Of a DNA stretch of 64,000 nucleotides, positions 47,912-60,698 are shown one piece after another (position 1 is the first letter of the stretch; each line of letters begins with the position of its first letter). The notes below the pieces were generated by a model that did not search any database, had not been told where the DNA came from, and saw only the letters and a program-made list of their open reading frames with translations. Origin of the DNA: Ciborinia camelliae (taxonomy: Eukaryota; Ascomycota; Leotiomycetes; Helotiales; Sclerotiniaceae); the NCBI GenBank assembly GCA_025890175.1, contig JANPYM010000010.1, positions 1,518,427 to 1,582,426 on the forward strand, given 5' to 3'. The translations under genes were made by a program, and so were the position numbers.

Positions 47912-48596
47912 CAGTCAAGGATATTCAAATATGACAAAAAAAATAATTTCAATTAATTAAAATTTTTATAATATTAAAATATATAGAATAATTAGGGGAG
48001 TTTATATATATAATAATATTTATTATTTTATATGTATTTGATTTAATATCGAATATATAAGAAGGTTATGTGATGATAGATGGGATTTGAGGTTCTCGTT
48101 TAATATTATATTTTATTATTTAAAGTTTTATTTTATTATTTAATTTTTTATATAATATAAGATTATTATTTGAAGTGATTGGATGAAATAGGGTTTTTGA
48201 AATATATATTTAGTAGGTTTGAAGAAAGAGGGAAGGGAAAAAAGGAAAGGGAAAGAGAAGAGAGGGGATTATGTGATATTATTTGAATTTTAATTTTTAA
48301 AGTTTAGAATAGTATGAAACGATAGAGTAAGATTAAGGGAGTCTAATAATATAATTAGATTTTATGTAAGTGGTGTTGTCGATTTGATATAGTTTATATA
48401 GTAGATTAGATGGTTATGTGATGATAGATTAGATTTCAAGGTTTTGTTTTTTGGGTTTTTAATAATCTTTTTATTAATATTTTAAGAATATTTTTATATT
48501 TATAGAATCAGTTTAGTATTTTGTATATTTTGGTATTAAAAAAAATTCGATTAATTGAAATTATTTTTTTTTGTTGTGTTTGAGTGTCCTTGACTG
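47912..48596. mobile_element. Tc1/mariner-like MITE, 685 bp, with about 50-bp inverted repeats
   Basis: The right end, read inward, is CAGTCAAGGACACTCAAACA followed by CAACA, a long A run, TAATTTCAATTAAT. The left end is the same except that ACAC reads ATAT at two places and one A is G. A TA dinucleotide flanks each side (47,910-47,911 and 48,597-48,598), as for Tc1/mariner insertion. The interior is extremely rich in A and T with no coding frame. The C-to-T changes in the left repeat fall in CpA context, the signature of repeat-induced point mutation. The element is non-autonomous. Confidence 0.88.
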
Positions 48597-48598
48597 TA

Positions 48599-50547
48599 GT
48601 TTGCTGCGAGTACGGATCGAGGAGATGGTGATAATATCGGAGTTGCAAAACACCCACTTTATGAAGAAGATGTGTAAGCTTAAACAAGTGACTGTGAGTA
48701 GTTATATTCGTCAAGAGTCAATATGCTGAGTGAAGTATCCAATGTAGCACAATATTGATAGCAATAGCAGACAAAACATAATTAGCTAGAGTTTGTCGGT
48801 TCCAGTTCCAGCGAAGATAGTTTGATAGTGGTGATGGTGATGGCGCGATGAATGTTGCACGAGATAGCATCCAGTAGAATGATGGAGATTTGTGGGAAGT
48901 TTAACATCGATTGTATGATGTCAACTATCGAAACGCCGATGGATCTGTTTCGTGCATATTTCTATGTAGGTCGAATGTTCCAGACATTAGGAAGGTGGCG
49001 GCGGTAATTTCCTATAGATTTGGAAGTCAATTGAATGATGAAGGGTCTGAAAAGGCAGACGAAGTTTTCATTTCGAATGAATTGAGATGCAGCTGTTCAA
49101 TAATGAAGACTTTAATTACCTATGTTGAGGTAATGGTTTTATCAGACTCGGATTCAGGATACGATCAGAAGCCCAAGATGAACGAAGACAAGACGAAGAT
49201 ATATCAATAATGGATTTACACAACATTGTTTTCAAGTATCTAGTGTTTTTAAATTGTCTAACTTGCTGACAGACATTCAGATAGAGCAGATTCTAACTTG
49301 CAGTAAGTGTAAACTTTCAAGTCCTCGATTCTGATGAGAGCATTCAATATATTATCGGGCCCGGAAGTCGGAATTGCGGGGATGGTGGGGGCACGGGGAA
49401 GATCAATATTTACCGAGGGGACTAAAAGTGGTGGTCTAGCCCTTGGTCGAAATATCGAAATCTACTTTGACCACCATCGTGTGTGTAATAATCACATCAA
49501 TTTCGATCTTCGATCGCCGAAGGGCGAAACGAGAAAACGAAATGGCACAACTCCAGAAGGAGAATGGAGAGGTGAGGAGGGAGAACAAGGAAGTCAAGAA
49601 GGATATCAGGGAACTTCTGGTTTGGATTGAGGATAGGGAACGTGAGGGGGTCTGGAAGAAGTAGGAGAATCTCAATCCACCATCAAACCACATTGTGCAT
49701 AACAGAATTTTTCAAATGAACATAATGCACCGCGTATAACTCACATTTATACATGATGTAAGCATGATATCGACTACCAATTGGAGTTCTTCAAAATACC
49801 TGTTTCGCAAATGCATATGGTCCTCGGTTTCCGTGTAAAAAGTATCGATATCGTACAAACCACCTTGGAGTCGATTTTTGACATTATAGGGGATAATCAA
49901 TGGAGCCCTACAAGTGATTGGACAACAATCCATTTTAGACTCTCATCCACGGGAATCTGGGGAGTGTGATGATGATGATGACGGTCATGGTAATGATGAT
50001 GTTGGGATTGATTATAATCTATCGTGATTCGTGAAAGATATTATGAATGTAGGATCCTATTGGTGTCCTAGCATCCGCCTCTTCTCGACAGAGATCACGA
50101 GGAAATCACAAGGACGGACTTGAGATGGCGGGGTTTTGAATCTAAGCCCACATTTCATTATTTTGCCAAGATGTACCAAGCAAGCAATCAGCTCATATAA
50201 CCTTGAAAATCCCAAAAACTGATGAAATCGATCCCGAAAAAGAAGCTCAAGCTCAAGCTCTCTAACGAGAAGAGGCAAAGATTTTAGCGATCACTGCAGT
50301 TAAAACTTCCCATGTTACGCATTTACGCACGGACTTATTATAGCTCTGTCTTCTTGTGGCTGGGTGGCTGAACCCCGCACCAATGGTGATAGGACGTTGA
50401 TTCACTCTCAACTGACACTTCTAACTTCACCTCTTTATAGAAACATCAAACTGTCCTGAACTACAATTGGAAATACAATCCATTTCTTCCAGCCTCACAA
50501 AATCAGAAATACAATAATTTTTGAATGCAATAATAATATCCTCTTTC
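48599..50547. other. Intergenic region with a possible coiled-coil exon
   Basis: No gene can be modelled fully. A plus-strand frame at 49,443-49,664 encodes a short hydrophobic stretch (TTIVCVIITSISIF), then basic residues and a heptad-like coiled coil (RRRAKRENEMAQLQKENGEV, continuing to about 49,640), ending in a stop. It has no ATG before the coil, so an upstream exon would be needed. A second frame at 48,911-49,210 has no domain. Both remain tentative. Confidence 0.3.
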
Positions 50548-51459
50548 ATGGATTCTCCACAACAAAAACGAAATAACTTTCAGGCTCCAACCCCGCCAGA
50601 TTCCTCACCAATGCGTCTCGAGACCTCGATCTCTTTACCTACAATATCTCCCGAAGACGGTGATCAAGGTAGTCCACGCACAAAAGTGGCATATCACTTC
50701 CAGGGCCTTGCCCTCGATTCACCCACCGAAATAAGAAAACTAGATCTAAAGAAGAAGGCACAAGAAACACCAAATTCTGAATCTGCTGTGCGCAAAAGGG
50801 TCAAGATGTTTGCTACCAATGATTCGGATATGACTGGAAGCACAGAACCAGAGATTCCCGAAACACCACAAATAAAGACCTTCAGGGCTGTAATTGGAGA
50901 AGAAAGAAACGTCGACCCAATCATTCGTGAGATGAGCAAGGATATTAGGCTACACAATGAGGTTGATCCTGTAATATTTCGAGCAGGATTAAGTGGTGCA
51001 AAAGGGAAGAATCTTTTGGGAAGGGCATATCCCTCAATCAATCGACTGGCTGATTCTAAGTCTCGAAGAAATAAGAGGACGGGAACACCGCCATTATCTA
51101 GATCTGGAGATGCCATGGAAGAAGAACGAGAGATTGTCGACCCGGATCGAGCGGCATTGACATGGCATGACGACGAAATTACTGGATACAAACCAGACGA
51201 TCCAGATGATGATGGGGAGGGGATCAATGGGATTGGATTTCGGCCAACACCTGCCATTGCTTATGCAAGAACCGAAAGACGAAAACAGCAAATGGCAGAC
51301 TACAGGAGTCGAGAGGCAAGGGAGGCTAGAGCTCGAAGGAGTGAGAGAAGACGAGGCACTGAAACGACAGAGGCTGCTGCTAGGAAGGAAGCCGAGAATG
51401 TTGATAGGAGAGTAAGATTTCTCGAGTCAGATACCCCAACTATCATCTCAACATCTTGA
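50548..51459 (+). CDS. Conserved-looking protein of unknown function, basic C-terminal helix
   Basis: Single exon, 303 residues, starting MDSPQQKRNNF at 50,548; the frame runs a little further upstream but only through TTG. The N-terminus is Pro/Ser-rich with SP/TP sites (APTPPDSSP, QGSPRTK), suggesting kinase-regulated disorder. A middle part contains NVDPIIREMSKDIRLHNEVDP. The C-terminal third has GIGFRPTPAIAYARTERRKQ followed by a long Arg/Glu/Ala helix (REAREARARRSERRR), consistent with a nuclear or nucleic-acid-associated protein. No catalytic motif, signal peptide or membrane span is present. The composition suggests a conserved fungal protein, but I cannot name it. It is convergent with COX20, whose end is 254 bp away. 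Confidence 0.8.
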   Translation: MDSPQQKRNNFQAPTPPDSSPMRLETSISLPTISPEDGDQGSPRTKVAYHFQGLALDSPTEIRKLDLKKKAQETPNSESAVRKRVKMFATNDSDMTGSTEPEIPETPQIKTFRAVIGEERNVDPIIREMSKDIRLHNEVDPVIFRAGLSGAKGKNLLGRAYPSINRLADSKSRRNKRTGTPPLSRSGDAMEEEREIVDPDRAALTWHDDEITGYKPDDPDDDGEGINGIGFRPTPAIAYARTERRKQQMADYRSREAREARARRSERRRGTETTEAAARKEAENVDRRVRFLESDTPTIISTS

Positions 51460-51713
51460 GTACATGGTTTTGGATTCTGTCTTGGAGTTGTATGGAAATT
51501 TGGGGTACTATAATTGGTTTATCGGTATAATTCCAGGTTAGGTATGAATTGGGGGATATTATTTGGCACACGGTGGGGCGTTTAGGAGGATTTGTGCAAA
51601 AGACAGTTGTCTCATCTACAACTTGGAAGTCTAGGAAAGTATGAAAGCCGGTTGGCTGGTCATTACAGCGCAGTATGGGACTGCTAATACATTATTTCGG
51701 AGATTTTACTTCA

Positions 51714-52347
51714 TTACCAAAACTTCCAATTTGATTTCTTGGCTGCTTCTTCGGCCTTTTTATCTGCTTCCTCCTTCAGCCTCCGCCTTTCTTTCCTTCT
51801 CTCTTCTGCTTGTGCCTCCTTTTCGGCTTTCTTCCTATCAATGATCTCTACGGCACGCTTCATGTGTGCTCGTTCTAACCGCCTTTTGTACAAACAGAAT
51901 TCATAGGCTCCAAATGCAGAGAACACAAAGGTGCCTACTGCCCAATTTGCAGCTTTAGGTATCGGCGCTTTGGTAATGCATTAGTACGTCCTAGCCCATG
52001 ACTCAATTCAATTGGGATAACACACCTCCAAATATAGCCCTGATTCCACCCATCGCAAAACCACCACCAATTCCAGTAATGAAACTCTCCCTAGCACACG
52101 GATACATATGCACTTGTGAAAAATCCTGCCATCGCACCGTCTTGATCGCCGCGCCTAGACTAGGTGTCTCTTTATGTGCACCCGCAGTATTCTGCCCCGA
52201 TCCATCTGGTAAAGCATTTGCATTCTCGGGTGGCGTGTGGAATACTTCGTATACTTTGTTAGGAGTTTTAACGTGATCGGGTGGTGAGGTTGCTCCGGGA
52301 GGTGGGCCTCGAGGGGTGGGATTTGGATCTCTGGTATCGTCTGCCAT
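51714..52347 (-). CDS. COX20: Cytochrome c oxidase assembly protein Cox20
   Basis: Two exons, 52,026-52,347 and 51,714-51,967, encode 191 residues. The 58-nt intron has donor GTGTGT, branch TACTAAT and acceptor CAAAG, and joins GGIRAIFG to GAPIPKAANWAVGTF. Cox20 is an inner-mitochondrial-membrane chaperone for newly made Cox2. The family core is plain: CARESFITGIGGGFAMGGIRAIFG (first membrane segment), then NWAVGTFVFSAFGAYEFCLYKRR (second), in a hairpin. A Pro-rich N-terminal tail of about 80 residues and a Lys/Glu-rich C-terminal tail flank it. The start is MADDTRDP at 52,347; an in-frame ATG 14 codons upstream is less likely. It is transcribed divergently from POL2, sharing a 449-bp promoter. 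Confidence 0.9.
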
Positions 52348-52511
52348 TGTTGTGTGATGTTGTTTGAGAAGTCCTGTGGCGTGGTACAAGTGAGGGGAGC
52401 TTTGTTAATTGATATCGATGAGATGCAAATAAGCGGGTCGCCGTAGAAGGCTGCGATATTTATTACAGTCAGTCAGCCTTCTCGATCAGGCTGAATTGAA
52501 CTTTACGCGGT

Positions 52512-52549
52512 CCTAACGCGCTCTGTACATTTTTCGCGACCCGACGCGT
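52512..52549. promoter_or_regulatory. MCB/SCB-like cell-cycle motif cluster in the COX20-POL2 promoter
   Basis: ACGCGT, the MluI cell-cycle box bound by MBF, lies at 52,544-52,549, about 250 bp before the POL2 start. TTTCGCG at 52,532-52,538 is the complement of a CGCGAAA (SCB-like) site, and AACGCGC at about 52,515-52,521 is a near-match. Yeast replication genes including DNA polymerases are MBF targets, so S-phase control of POL2 is a reasonable inference. Confidence 0.6.
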
Positions 52550-52796
52550 TCCCCAAATTTACGCTCCGCCGTCAAAACATACTATCTTCAATCATAATTT
52601 CTTGATTTGTCAACGCCCAAATTCTATATCGTCAATGCCAATTCACCACAGTGTTTCCGGAAAGTCTTAAAGAACCAAAGACTTTTTCTTAATCACAAAC
52701 AATTCTTTCACTAGACTTGTTGGATCCCTTCCCTAGAAGCAAACAGCTTCACTCCTTTCTCCTTTCTATTCTGGCACCGCATATTCAGTCACCGCC

Positions 52797-55700
52797 ATGC
52801 CACCACGAAATCCACAGCATGGCTTCCGCCGTGGAGGAAAGCAAGCATATCATGGACCTCGGAAAGCCAAAACCTTTGAAAAATCGTCGGGTCGAAATGA
52901 AGGTACATCCTTGGAAGAGAAGCAAGAAGCGGTTAAACTTGGCCACTCTATAGATGAAGCCATGGGGTTTCCGCGGCACGAGTCTGGCAAGAAGAAGGTT
53001 GGATGGCTAGTTAATATAAAGGCTACGACTATCGAGGACGAGAAACATTCGGAAGGTCGAGCGGGAGTGGATTGCTATTTCATTGAGGATGATGGAGGAA
53101 CTTTTAAAGCGACGGTGGAATATGAACCCTACTTTCTGGTCGCGGTCAAAAGAGGATATGAACCAGAAGCTGAGGAATGGCTAAAGAGGGCACCGGGAGG
53201 TGGAGTTTTGAAGAGTATAAAAAGAGTGGAAAAAGAGGATTTGTCAATGCCAAATCATTTACTGGGTTACAGGAGGAGTTTCTTTGAGTGCAGGTTTAGG
53301 AATGTGTCCGATCTGCTGGCGGCTAGGAAAGATATCATGCCGGTGGCGGAGAAGAATAAAAAGAATATGAATGCGATGGATACGTATGCGGAGGTTGCCA
53401 GGTAGGTTTTTTGGGCATTGAGAGGTTTCAGGGAGAAGGTTAACCGGGCAATAGTGCAAATGCTGGATTCGACCTTTTTGACGACTCACGAGATGATGAT
53501 AAACGACTTAATGTTTCTGTTTCCGAGGGGAGTGATTTTATTGTAGATATTAGGGAATGGGATGTGCCGTACCATGTACGGGTAATGATAGATCAAGGTA
53601 ATGGAGGTTTACGCCCCTTCCATATGGTCAATCTGACAAACTGCAGATATACGAACAGGAAAATGGTATTCGGTGGAGGCAAAGCACGGTACAACGACAT
53701 TGAAATGTCTAGAAGACCGTTTGGCGAGAGCAGATCCAGTAGTTATGGCATACGATATCGAAACGACGAAATTACCCCTGAAATTTCCAGATGCGACAAT
53801 CGATCAAATTATGATGATATCGTACATGATAGATGGGCAAGGATTTTTGATCACGAATCGAGAAATTGTGTCTGAAGACATCGAGGACTTTGAATATACA
53901 CCAAAACCTGAATACGACGGACCTTTTATGATTTTTAATGAGCCGGATGAGAAAGCTGTTATCGAACGTTTCTTCCTCCATATTAAGGAAGCACGCCCTA
54001 CAGTGATAGCGACATACAACGGAGATTTTTTCGATTGGCCATTTGTGGATGCGCGAGCTAGCGTTAATGGTATCGATATGTACCGGGAGATTGGATGGCG
54101 GAGGAGTCAAAGTGATGATCAGTACATATGTGACTACAGTGCCCACATGGATTGTTTCCACTGGGTCAACCGTGACAGTTATCTGCCTCAAGGAAGTCGG
54201 GGTTTGAAAGCTGTGACAACTGCTAAACTTGGTTATGATCCAGATGAGATCGATCCTGAATTGATGTTGAGATATGCCAGCGAGAAACCTCAAACTCTTG
54301 CAGAGTACTCCGTTTCCGATGCTGTGGCAACATACTATTTGTACATGAAATATGTACATCCCTTCATTTTCTCTTTATGTACTATTATTCCTCTGGGTCC
54401 AGACGCGGTTTTGCGGAAAGGAACAGGAACCCTTTGCGAGATGTTACTCATGGTACAGGCTTACCAAAAAGAGATCGTGCTGCCCAATAAACACGTATCT
54501 CCGAAAGAATCATTCTGGGAAGGTCATTTGCTGGAGTCAGAAACCTATGTTGGTGGACACGTCGAAAGTATTGAAGCTGGTGTTTTCCGAGCAGATATTC
54601 CTGTTAATTTTGCGGTCGATACAACTGCTATTGATGAGCTTCTTGAGGACTTGGATTCTGCACTAAAATTTAGTATCACGGTAGAAGAGAAGAAATCACT
54701 TGATGATATCGATAATTATGAGGAAGTCAAACAACAAATCACAGACCGCCTACAAAGCCTCAAGAAAACCGCAAATCGAAGCGAGAGACCCCTGATTTAT
54801 CATTTGGATGTTGCTTCGATGTACCCGAATATTATGACAACCAACCGATTGCAGCCCGACTCCATGATTCAAGAGTCGGACTGTGCAGCATGCGATTTTA
54901 ATAGACCTGGTAAAACTTGCGATCGAAGAATGCCTTGGGCCTGGAGAGGTGAATATCTTCCGGCGAAAAGGGATGAATACAATATGATCAGGCATTCGCT
55001 TGAGAACGAACGATTTCCAGGAAGATATCCAAATCAACCGACGAGAGCTTTTCAGGACCTTTCATATGACGAGCAAGCTGCGCTGATACGAAAGCGCTTG
55101 CAGACATACAGTCAGAAGATTTATCACAAGATTCACGACCAGACCACGATCGAGCGAGAAGCGATTATCTGTCAACGAGAGAATCCATTTTATATCGATA
55201 CTGTAAAAGACTTCAGAGATCGTCGATATGATTACAAGGGTAAGCAGAAAGTCTGGAAAGGCAAAACTGATGCTCTCAAATCAGCGGGTGCACCGGCTGC
55301 TGAGATTGAAGATGCGAAGAAGATGATTGTGTTGTTCGACTCTTTGCAATTGGCTCACAAAGTCATTCTAAACTCCTTTTACGGTTATGTGATGAGAAAA
55401 GGTTCCCGATGGTATTCCATGGAGATGGCTGGTGTCACTTGTTTGACTGGTGCTCACATTATTCAAATGGCTCGACAGCTAGTTGAACGAATTGGTCGAC
55501 CTCTAGAACTGGATACCGATGGTATTTGGTGTATGCTTCCTGCCACCTTTCCCGAGAATTATGCATTCAAGATGAAGAACGGCAAGAAACTCGCTATCTC
55601 GTACCCTTGTGTGATGTTAAATCATCTTGTCCACGACAAATTTACAAATCATCAATATCAAACTCTCACTGACCCGAAAACCTTCAAGTACGAGACGCAT

Positions 55701-58700
55701 AGCGACAATTCCATTTTCTTCGAAGTCGATGGCCCTTATCGTGCTATGATTCTTCCTACATCCAAGGAAGAAGACAAAAATTTGAAGAAACGTTATGCCG
55801 TGTTTAATGATGACGGTAGTTTGGCAGAACTGAAGGGATTCGAGGTGAAGCGAAGAGGAGAATTGAAACTCATTAAGATTTTCCAACAGCAGATTTTCAA
55901 GTTCTTCTTGGAGGGTACAACCCTTGAAGAGACGTATCAAGCAGTGGCGAAAGTCGCAAATCAATGGCTGGATGTTCTGGACTCGAAAGGGAAAACTCTC
56001 GCCGACGCAGAACTTATCGATCTCATTTGCGAAAACAGAAGTATGTCGAAGAGTCTGGAGGAATATGGCACGCAAAAATCAACTTCGATCACGACTGCAA
56101 AGCGCTTGGCAGAGTTCTTGGGAGAACAAATGGTGAAAGATAAAGGTCTCAATTGCAAGTACATTATTTGCGCCAAACCAAAACATGCACCGGTGACAGA
56201 ACGAGCTGTCCCGGTTGCTATCTTCTCATCGGATATCTCGGTAAAGCGACACTTTTTGCGCAAATGGCTGAAGGAGGATCCGACAGATATGGATCCAAGG
56301 GCTCTTTTGGATTGGGATTATTATTCTGAACGTCTTGGTTCCGTCATTCAGAAACTTATCACTATCCCTGCGGCTCTCCAGAAGTGCTCTAACCCAGTAC
56401 CGAGAGTCGCACATCCAGATTGGCTACAAAGAAGAATTCGGATCAAGGATGATAAGTTGAAGCAAAAGAAAATGACTGATATGTTTTCCAAATCGCCTCT
56501 TGAAGATATATCAAACTTGCAAGATCCAAGAATGGCTGACATGGAGGATTTTGGAACACAGCTTCTGAAGCCCAAGACTTTGGGTTCTCAACTAAATGCA
56601 GCATCACAAAAGCCGATGAAGAGAAAGTCCCCTGAACCTGCGGTAGCAGTATCCATAAACCCCTTTGCTGCACTTCCTGACAAGATGCCCTCGCCGACTG
56701 AAGATTATGAAGGGTTCTTAGAGTACCAAAAACAGAAATGGAAGATTCAAAAACAAGCAAGGATACGACGTCGACATCTGTTCGGTGAAAATCGTGGTGC
56801 CCAGAGTAATATTGCGACGACTTTCCAAAATCAAGCCGAACAGTTATTCAAGAGCACGTGGCAGGTATTACAACTGAGAGGCACTGAAAGTCCGGGTGTC
56901 GTCCTTGCATTTGTCCTTATTGACTCCAAGGTACATACACTGAAAATCAAGGTTCCGAGAACAGTCTTTCTCAATATGAAGGGCCAGGAATTACCGGATA
57001 TTGAGATTGATGGTTGTGAAGCCGAAAAGGTTTCCCATACACTGCCGAACGGACATCCATCGGTTCATTTGTTCAAACTCACAATGTCTGAAGATGTCTA
57101 TGTAAACGAAGCACAAAAGATATCTTTACTTTTCAACCACCCGAGTGTGGAAGGTGTTTACGAAAAACAAGTTCCACTCAACGTCCGTGCTGTTCTTCAA
57201 CTAGGCAATTTGTGTACCTTTGATGAGACTCAACCTGGTGTTCTCGGGAAAGGTCTGGAGCAAGGTTTCGATTTATCTGGACTCCGTCGCGCGTCGCCAA
57301 AGAACCCGTATCTCGCACATTTACCGATGGCATATCTCTACCTATACCATGTCATTGCTGGAGATAGACAAGTCTTCGCACTATTCTCGACTTCGAAAGA
57401 GCAGGCACATGTCGTAATCTTGCAGAAGACTAAGGTTGCTGAGCAGGATTTGCCGAATATTGCGAAAACTTACGCAGATTGCATTGCCAAACGTCATCAA
57501 GATGCTAATGGAGAAATATGGGAAAAGTGTTTCGATTATCAAGAAAAGGTCCAATTCAAAATCAGCCAGGTGACCACGAGAAGGAAAGCATTACTTGAAG
57601 TTGGGGATCTTGTCAAGAAGATGAAGAATGATGAGTCAAAACCGCTCATGCTCGTCATCCAGTCCCCTCAAAGAAGATTACTTGTACACGACGTACCTAT
57701 TCTTGGGGACTTGCCGATACTTCCTCTGAAGTCCGATATTCAAGATACTAAACTTCCTCCGCTAAATTGGCAATCGGTCATTGCAAAGCGTTTGGTAAAT
57801 CATTATCTGAGTCTTGGGGAATGGGTCATTCATTTAACTGAGCTCGCGCGATATGGAGATGTGCCGCTTTGTAATCTCGAGAGAGATGATCCACGATTCT
57901 TAATCGATGTGGCTTATGCTAGAAGACTTCAGAAGAACAACGTTGTTTTGTGGTGGTCTGCTGGCCCAAAGCCAGATCATGCTGGATATGAGTTGGATGA
58001 TGTGCTTGGTGGTCTTGATACAGTGCAAATGCCATCTGTCAACAATCCCGGTACTTATCCATCGGTTTGTATAGAGCTTGAAGTCAGAAACTTGGCCATT
58101 AATACTATCTTAACTTCATCTCTAATTAACGAGCTTGAAGGTAGCGACTCAATATCTTTCAATCCTGCCGCACCATCGGACGATGCTCCTAGTGATGGTA
58201 CTAACGTGCTTTACGCTGAAAATGCTTTTGCTACTGCCGGTGTTACTGTCCTTCGAGAGATGGTCAAAGCTTGGTGGACGGAAGCTTGCAAAGGTAGCAG
58301 CATGGCGGATATCATGGTCCAACATCTTGTACGCTGGGTTGAAAATCCCGACTCGTTCCTGTACGACCGTTCATTACATTACTATGTACAAATGATGTCT
58401 CGGAAAGCATTTCAACAACTCATGACTGATTTCAGACGTGTCGGATCTCATGTGGTTTTCGCCAACTCGAATCGACTTTTGTTACAGACCACCAAAGCCG
58501 AGGTCGGAAATGCATACGCTTACAGTCAATACATCCTCAAATCAATCAAGGCAAAACCACTTTTCCATTTCTTAGACCTCGAAATCAAAGAATATTGGGA
58601 TTACCTGGTCTGGTACGATGAGTTTAATTATGGCGGTAAAGGTTGCTCGGAAGTTGTTGAGGCCGAAAACCAATCTCTCGACAATATCATGCATTGGCAA

Positions 58701-59561
58701 TTAAGCAATTTCCTTCCCGACAAACTCCAACAAATCTTCAACGACTGGGTTCTAGAATTCATCGACATAATGCACGGTCTAAAGAAACCCCGTCTCGGCA
58801 TCGATTCTACACCTCGAGCCACCCAACTTCCAGTGCGAGATCTGGGAGACGACAAGGAAGATAAGATCATTCTCGGGAAGAGTTTTGAGAAACCGCTCAA
58901 GAAACAAATCGCAGGTATTATCCGCCGACAAAAAGACGAAATGCTCCATCCCGAGCTCGCGGAAGATTACAAATTCCCCGTTCTCCCCGGGTCACATCTT
59001 AAACCTACGAATCCAGCGCTGGAGCTTGTGAAAAGTCTCATGCAGGTTCTATCTCTCGATAAAAACATCACGCTCGAGGCTCGCCTGTTGCGGAAAGAAT
59101 TATTGGAAATGTTCGACATACGCGAATTTTCCCACGATGCGAAATTTCAAAACCCCTCCACCTCGGCCAAACTCTCCGGCGTCGTCTGCGACTCCTGCAC
59201 TACATCCCGCGATATGGATTTCTGTCGCGACGAAGATCTCCTCCCCAATAGTGAGGGAAGCTGGAGTTGGAAGTGTCTTTTCTGTCAGCAGGAATTCGAG
59301 CATCTGGGGATCGAAGAGAGGATTATTGGCGAGGTGATGGCGGCCGTGGGCGAATGGGTCGGCCAGGATCTTAAATGTCTGAGGTGTGGGGGCCTGAAGG
59401 TTAATGATTTGAGGGCCGGGTGTGGGTGTGGAGGGGAGTGGGGCGAGAGTGTTGAGAGGGACGCGACGAGGAAGAAGGTCGAGGGGTGGCGGAGGGTGGC
59501 GACCGCTTATGGGTTGAGGATGTTGGGGGCGGTTGTGGAGGAGGTTTTGGGGGGGCTGTAG
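52797..59561 (+). CDS. POL2: DNA polymerase epsilon catalytic subunit
   Basis: Three exons, 52,797-53,401, 53,455-53,597 and 53,647-59,561, give 2,220 residues, the normal length for the family (about 2,200). The introns are 53 and 49 nt. Leading-strand replicative polymerase of the nucleus. The N-terminal half is active: exonuclease motif I with D286-I-E288 (MAYDIETTKL), then NGDFFDWPF and YSVSDAVATYY; polymerase motif A with D637 (YHLDVASMYPNIM); KVILNSFYGYVMRKGSRWYSMEMAG; and motif C with D872-T-D874 (ELDTDGIWCMLP). The C-terminal half is the inactivated polymerase-like domain. It ends in Cys clusters (CDSC, CLFC, CLRCGG, CGCGG) that bind the second subunit. All catalytic acids are present. 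The start MPPRNPQHGF has a good context (GCCATGC). Confidence 0.98.
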
Positions 59562-60698
59562 ATTAGAGTTGGGGCTGGAGTTGCTGTCGGGTCTTTCTTG
59601 GGGGAATGCCGGGTGTTTGGTGGGTTTGCCATGCGGGTGGGACTTTTTATAAAATGTTTATCATTCGCGTTTCGTGTTTTTACACTACTGTCACATAATC
59701 AAAGATTCTTCTTTCCTCATATCGTTGCTCCCGCTTAATGGTGTCTTGAATAAAATATTCACGTACGTGTATGTGTACACATTCAATCAATTAATCTCAG
59801 ATGAAAGAGGAATAGATCAGATATGTCACATTTTCGAAGCTAGTGCATTGCAGAAGAGTGGAAGGGTGAAAGAATCACCCACCAGACAGAGCACAGAGGT
59901 CCTAAGATTCTATATTAATAATATAATCACTGGTGATATTTCGGATATTGAAGTGCCAAATTGACTTGTTGGATCTTGATTCCATCATGGAAATTTGCGC
60001 GTTTGGGAGTTGGAGGTTGGAGGTTGGAGGTTGGAGGTTGGAGGTTGGGGCGTGACACTTATTAGCATATCATATCATGGAAAGATATGCATTTTTATTT
60101 AAATCCCCCACGCTGCGCATTTTTAAAAGAGCGTTGTGTAACTTGAATGGGCTCTGTGGCTCTGGGTCAATAGCTTATTTAGTCCATACGAGGAATTCGC
60201 TGGTTCTCGCTTTTTTCGTTTCACCCCCTTCATTTCTCGCTTATTGCATGGTTTTGTTGCATGTCTGCTGCTGTGTTGCGGGAAGTTCGGATGAATACTT
60301 TGGAGCATATAAGTTGAGCTAAATATTTGATTCCTTGTTGTCTTACCTATGTAAATGATCTCTCATTCAATTTTGCTGATGTGCTTATAGCCGAAGCATA
60401 AGTGATGGTTGCAACGGCATGGGTTTCAAGAAAAGGATGAGGAGAAATTGTTTTTTTTTAATTTGTAATCTGCCATGGAAGATATCTGTTACTGTTTGAC
60501 TCGGGAAGCAAAAGACCCATTCCCCACATTTGTTGCTTATTTAATACTACAAATAACACCGAGAAACCCGAACAAAGATTGGGGTTTTCGACGAGAAGAA
60601 TCGGAAGACATGTAATGTAATTGAAATACAAAACCAAATAGAAATGAAACGCCGCCTACTCAAAGGTTCCTCCCAAGGATTGTCAGTCCATTGCTTGT
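59562..60698. other. Intergenic region with a GGAGGTT minisatellite
   Basis: This lies between the convergent POL2 and laccase genes. A heptamer run (TTGGAGG)n occupies about 60,009-60,049. Short frames such as 59,674-59,964 show no domain. Nothing else is supported. Confidence 0.6.

Noticed and set aside
58135..58900. Frames on both strands inside POL2
   Set aside because: Shadows of the single long POL2 exon.
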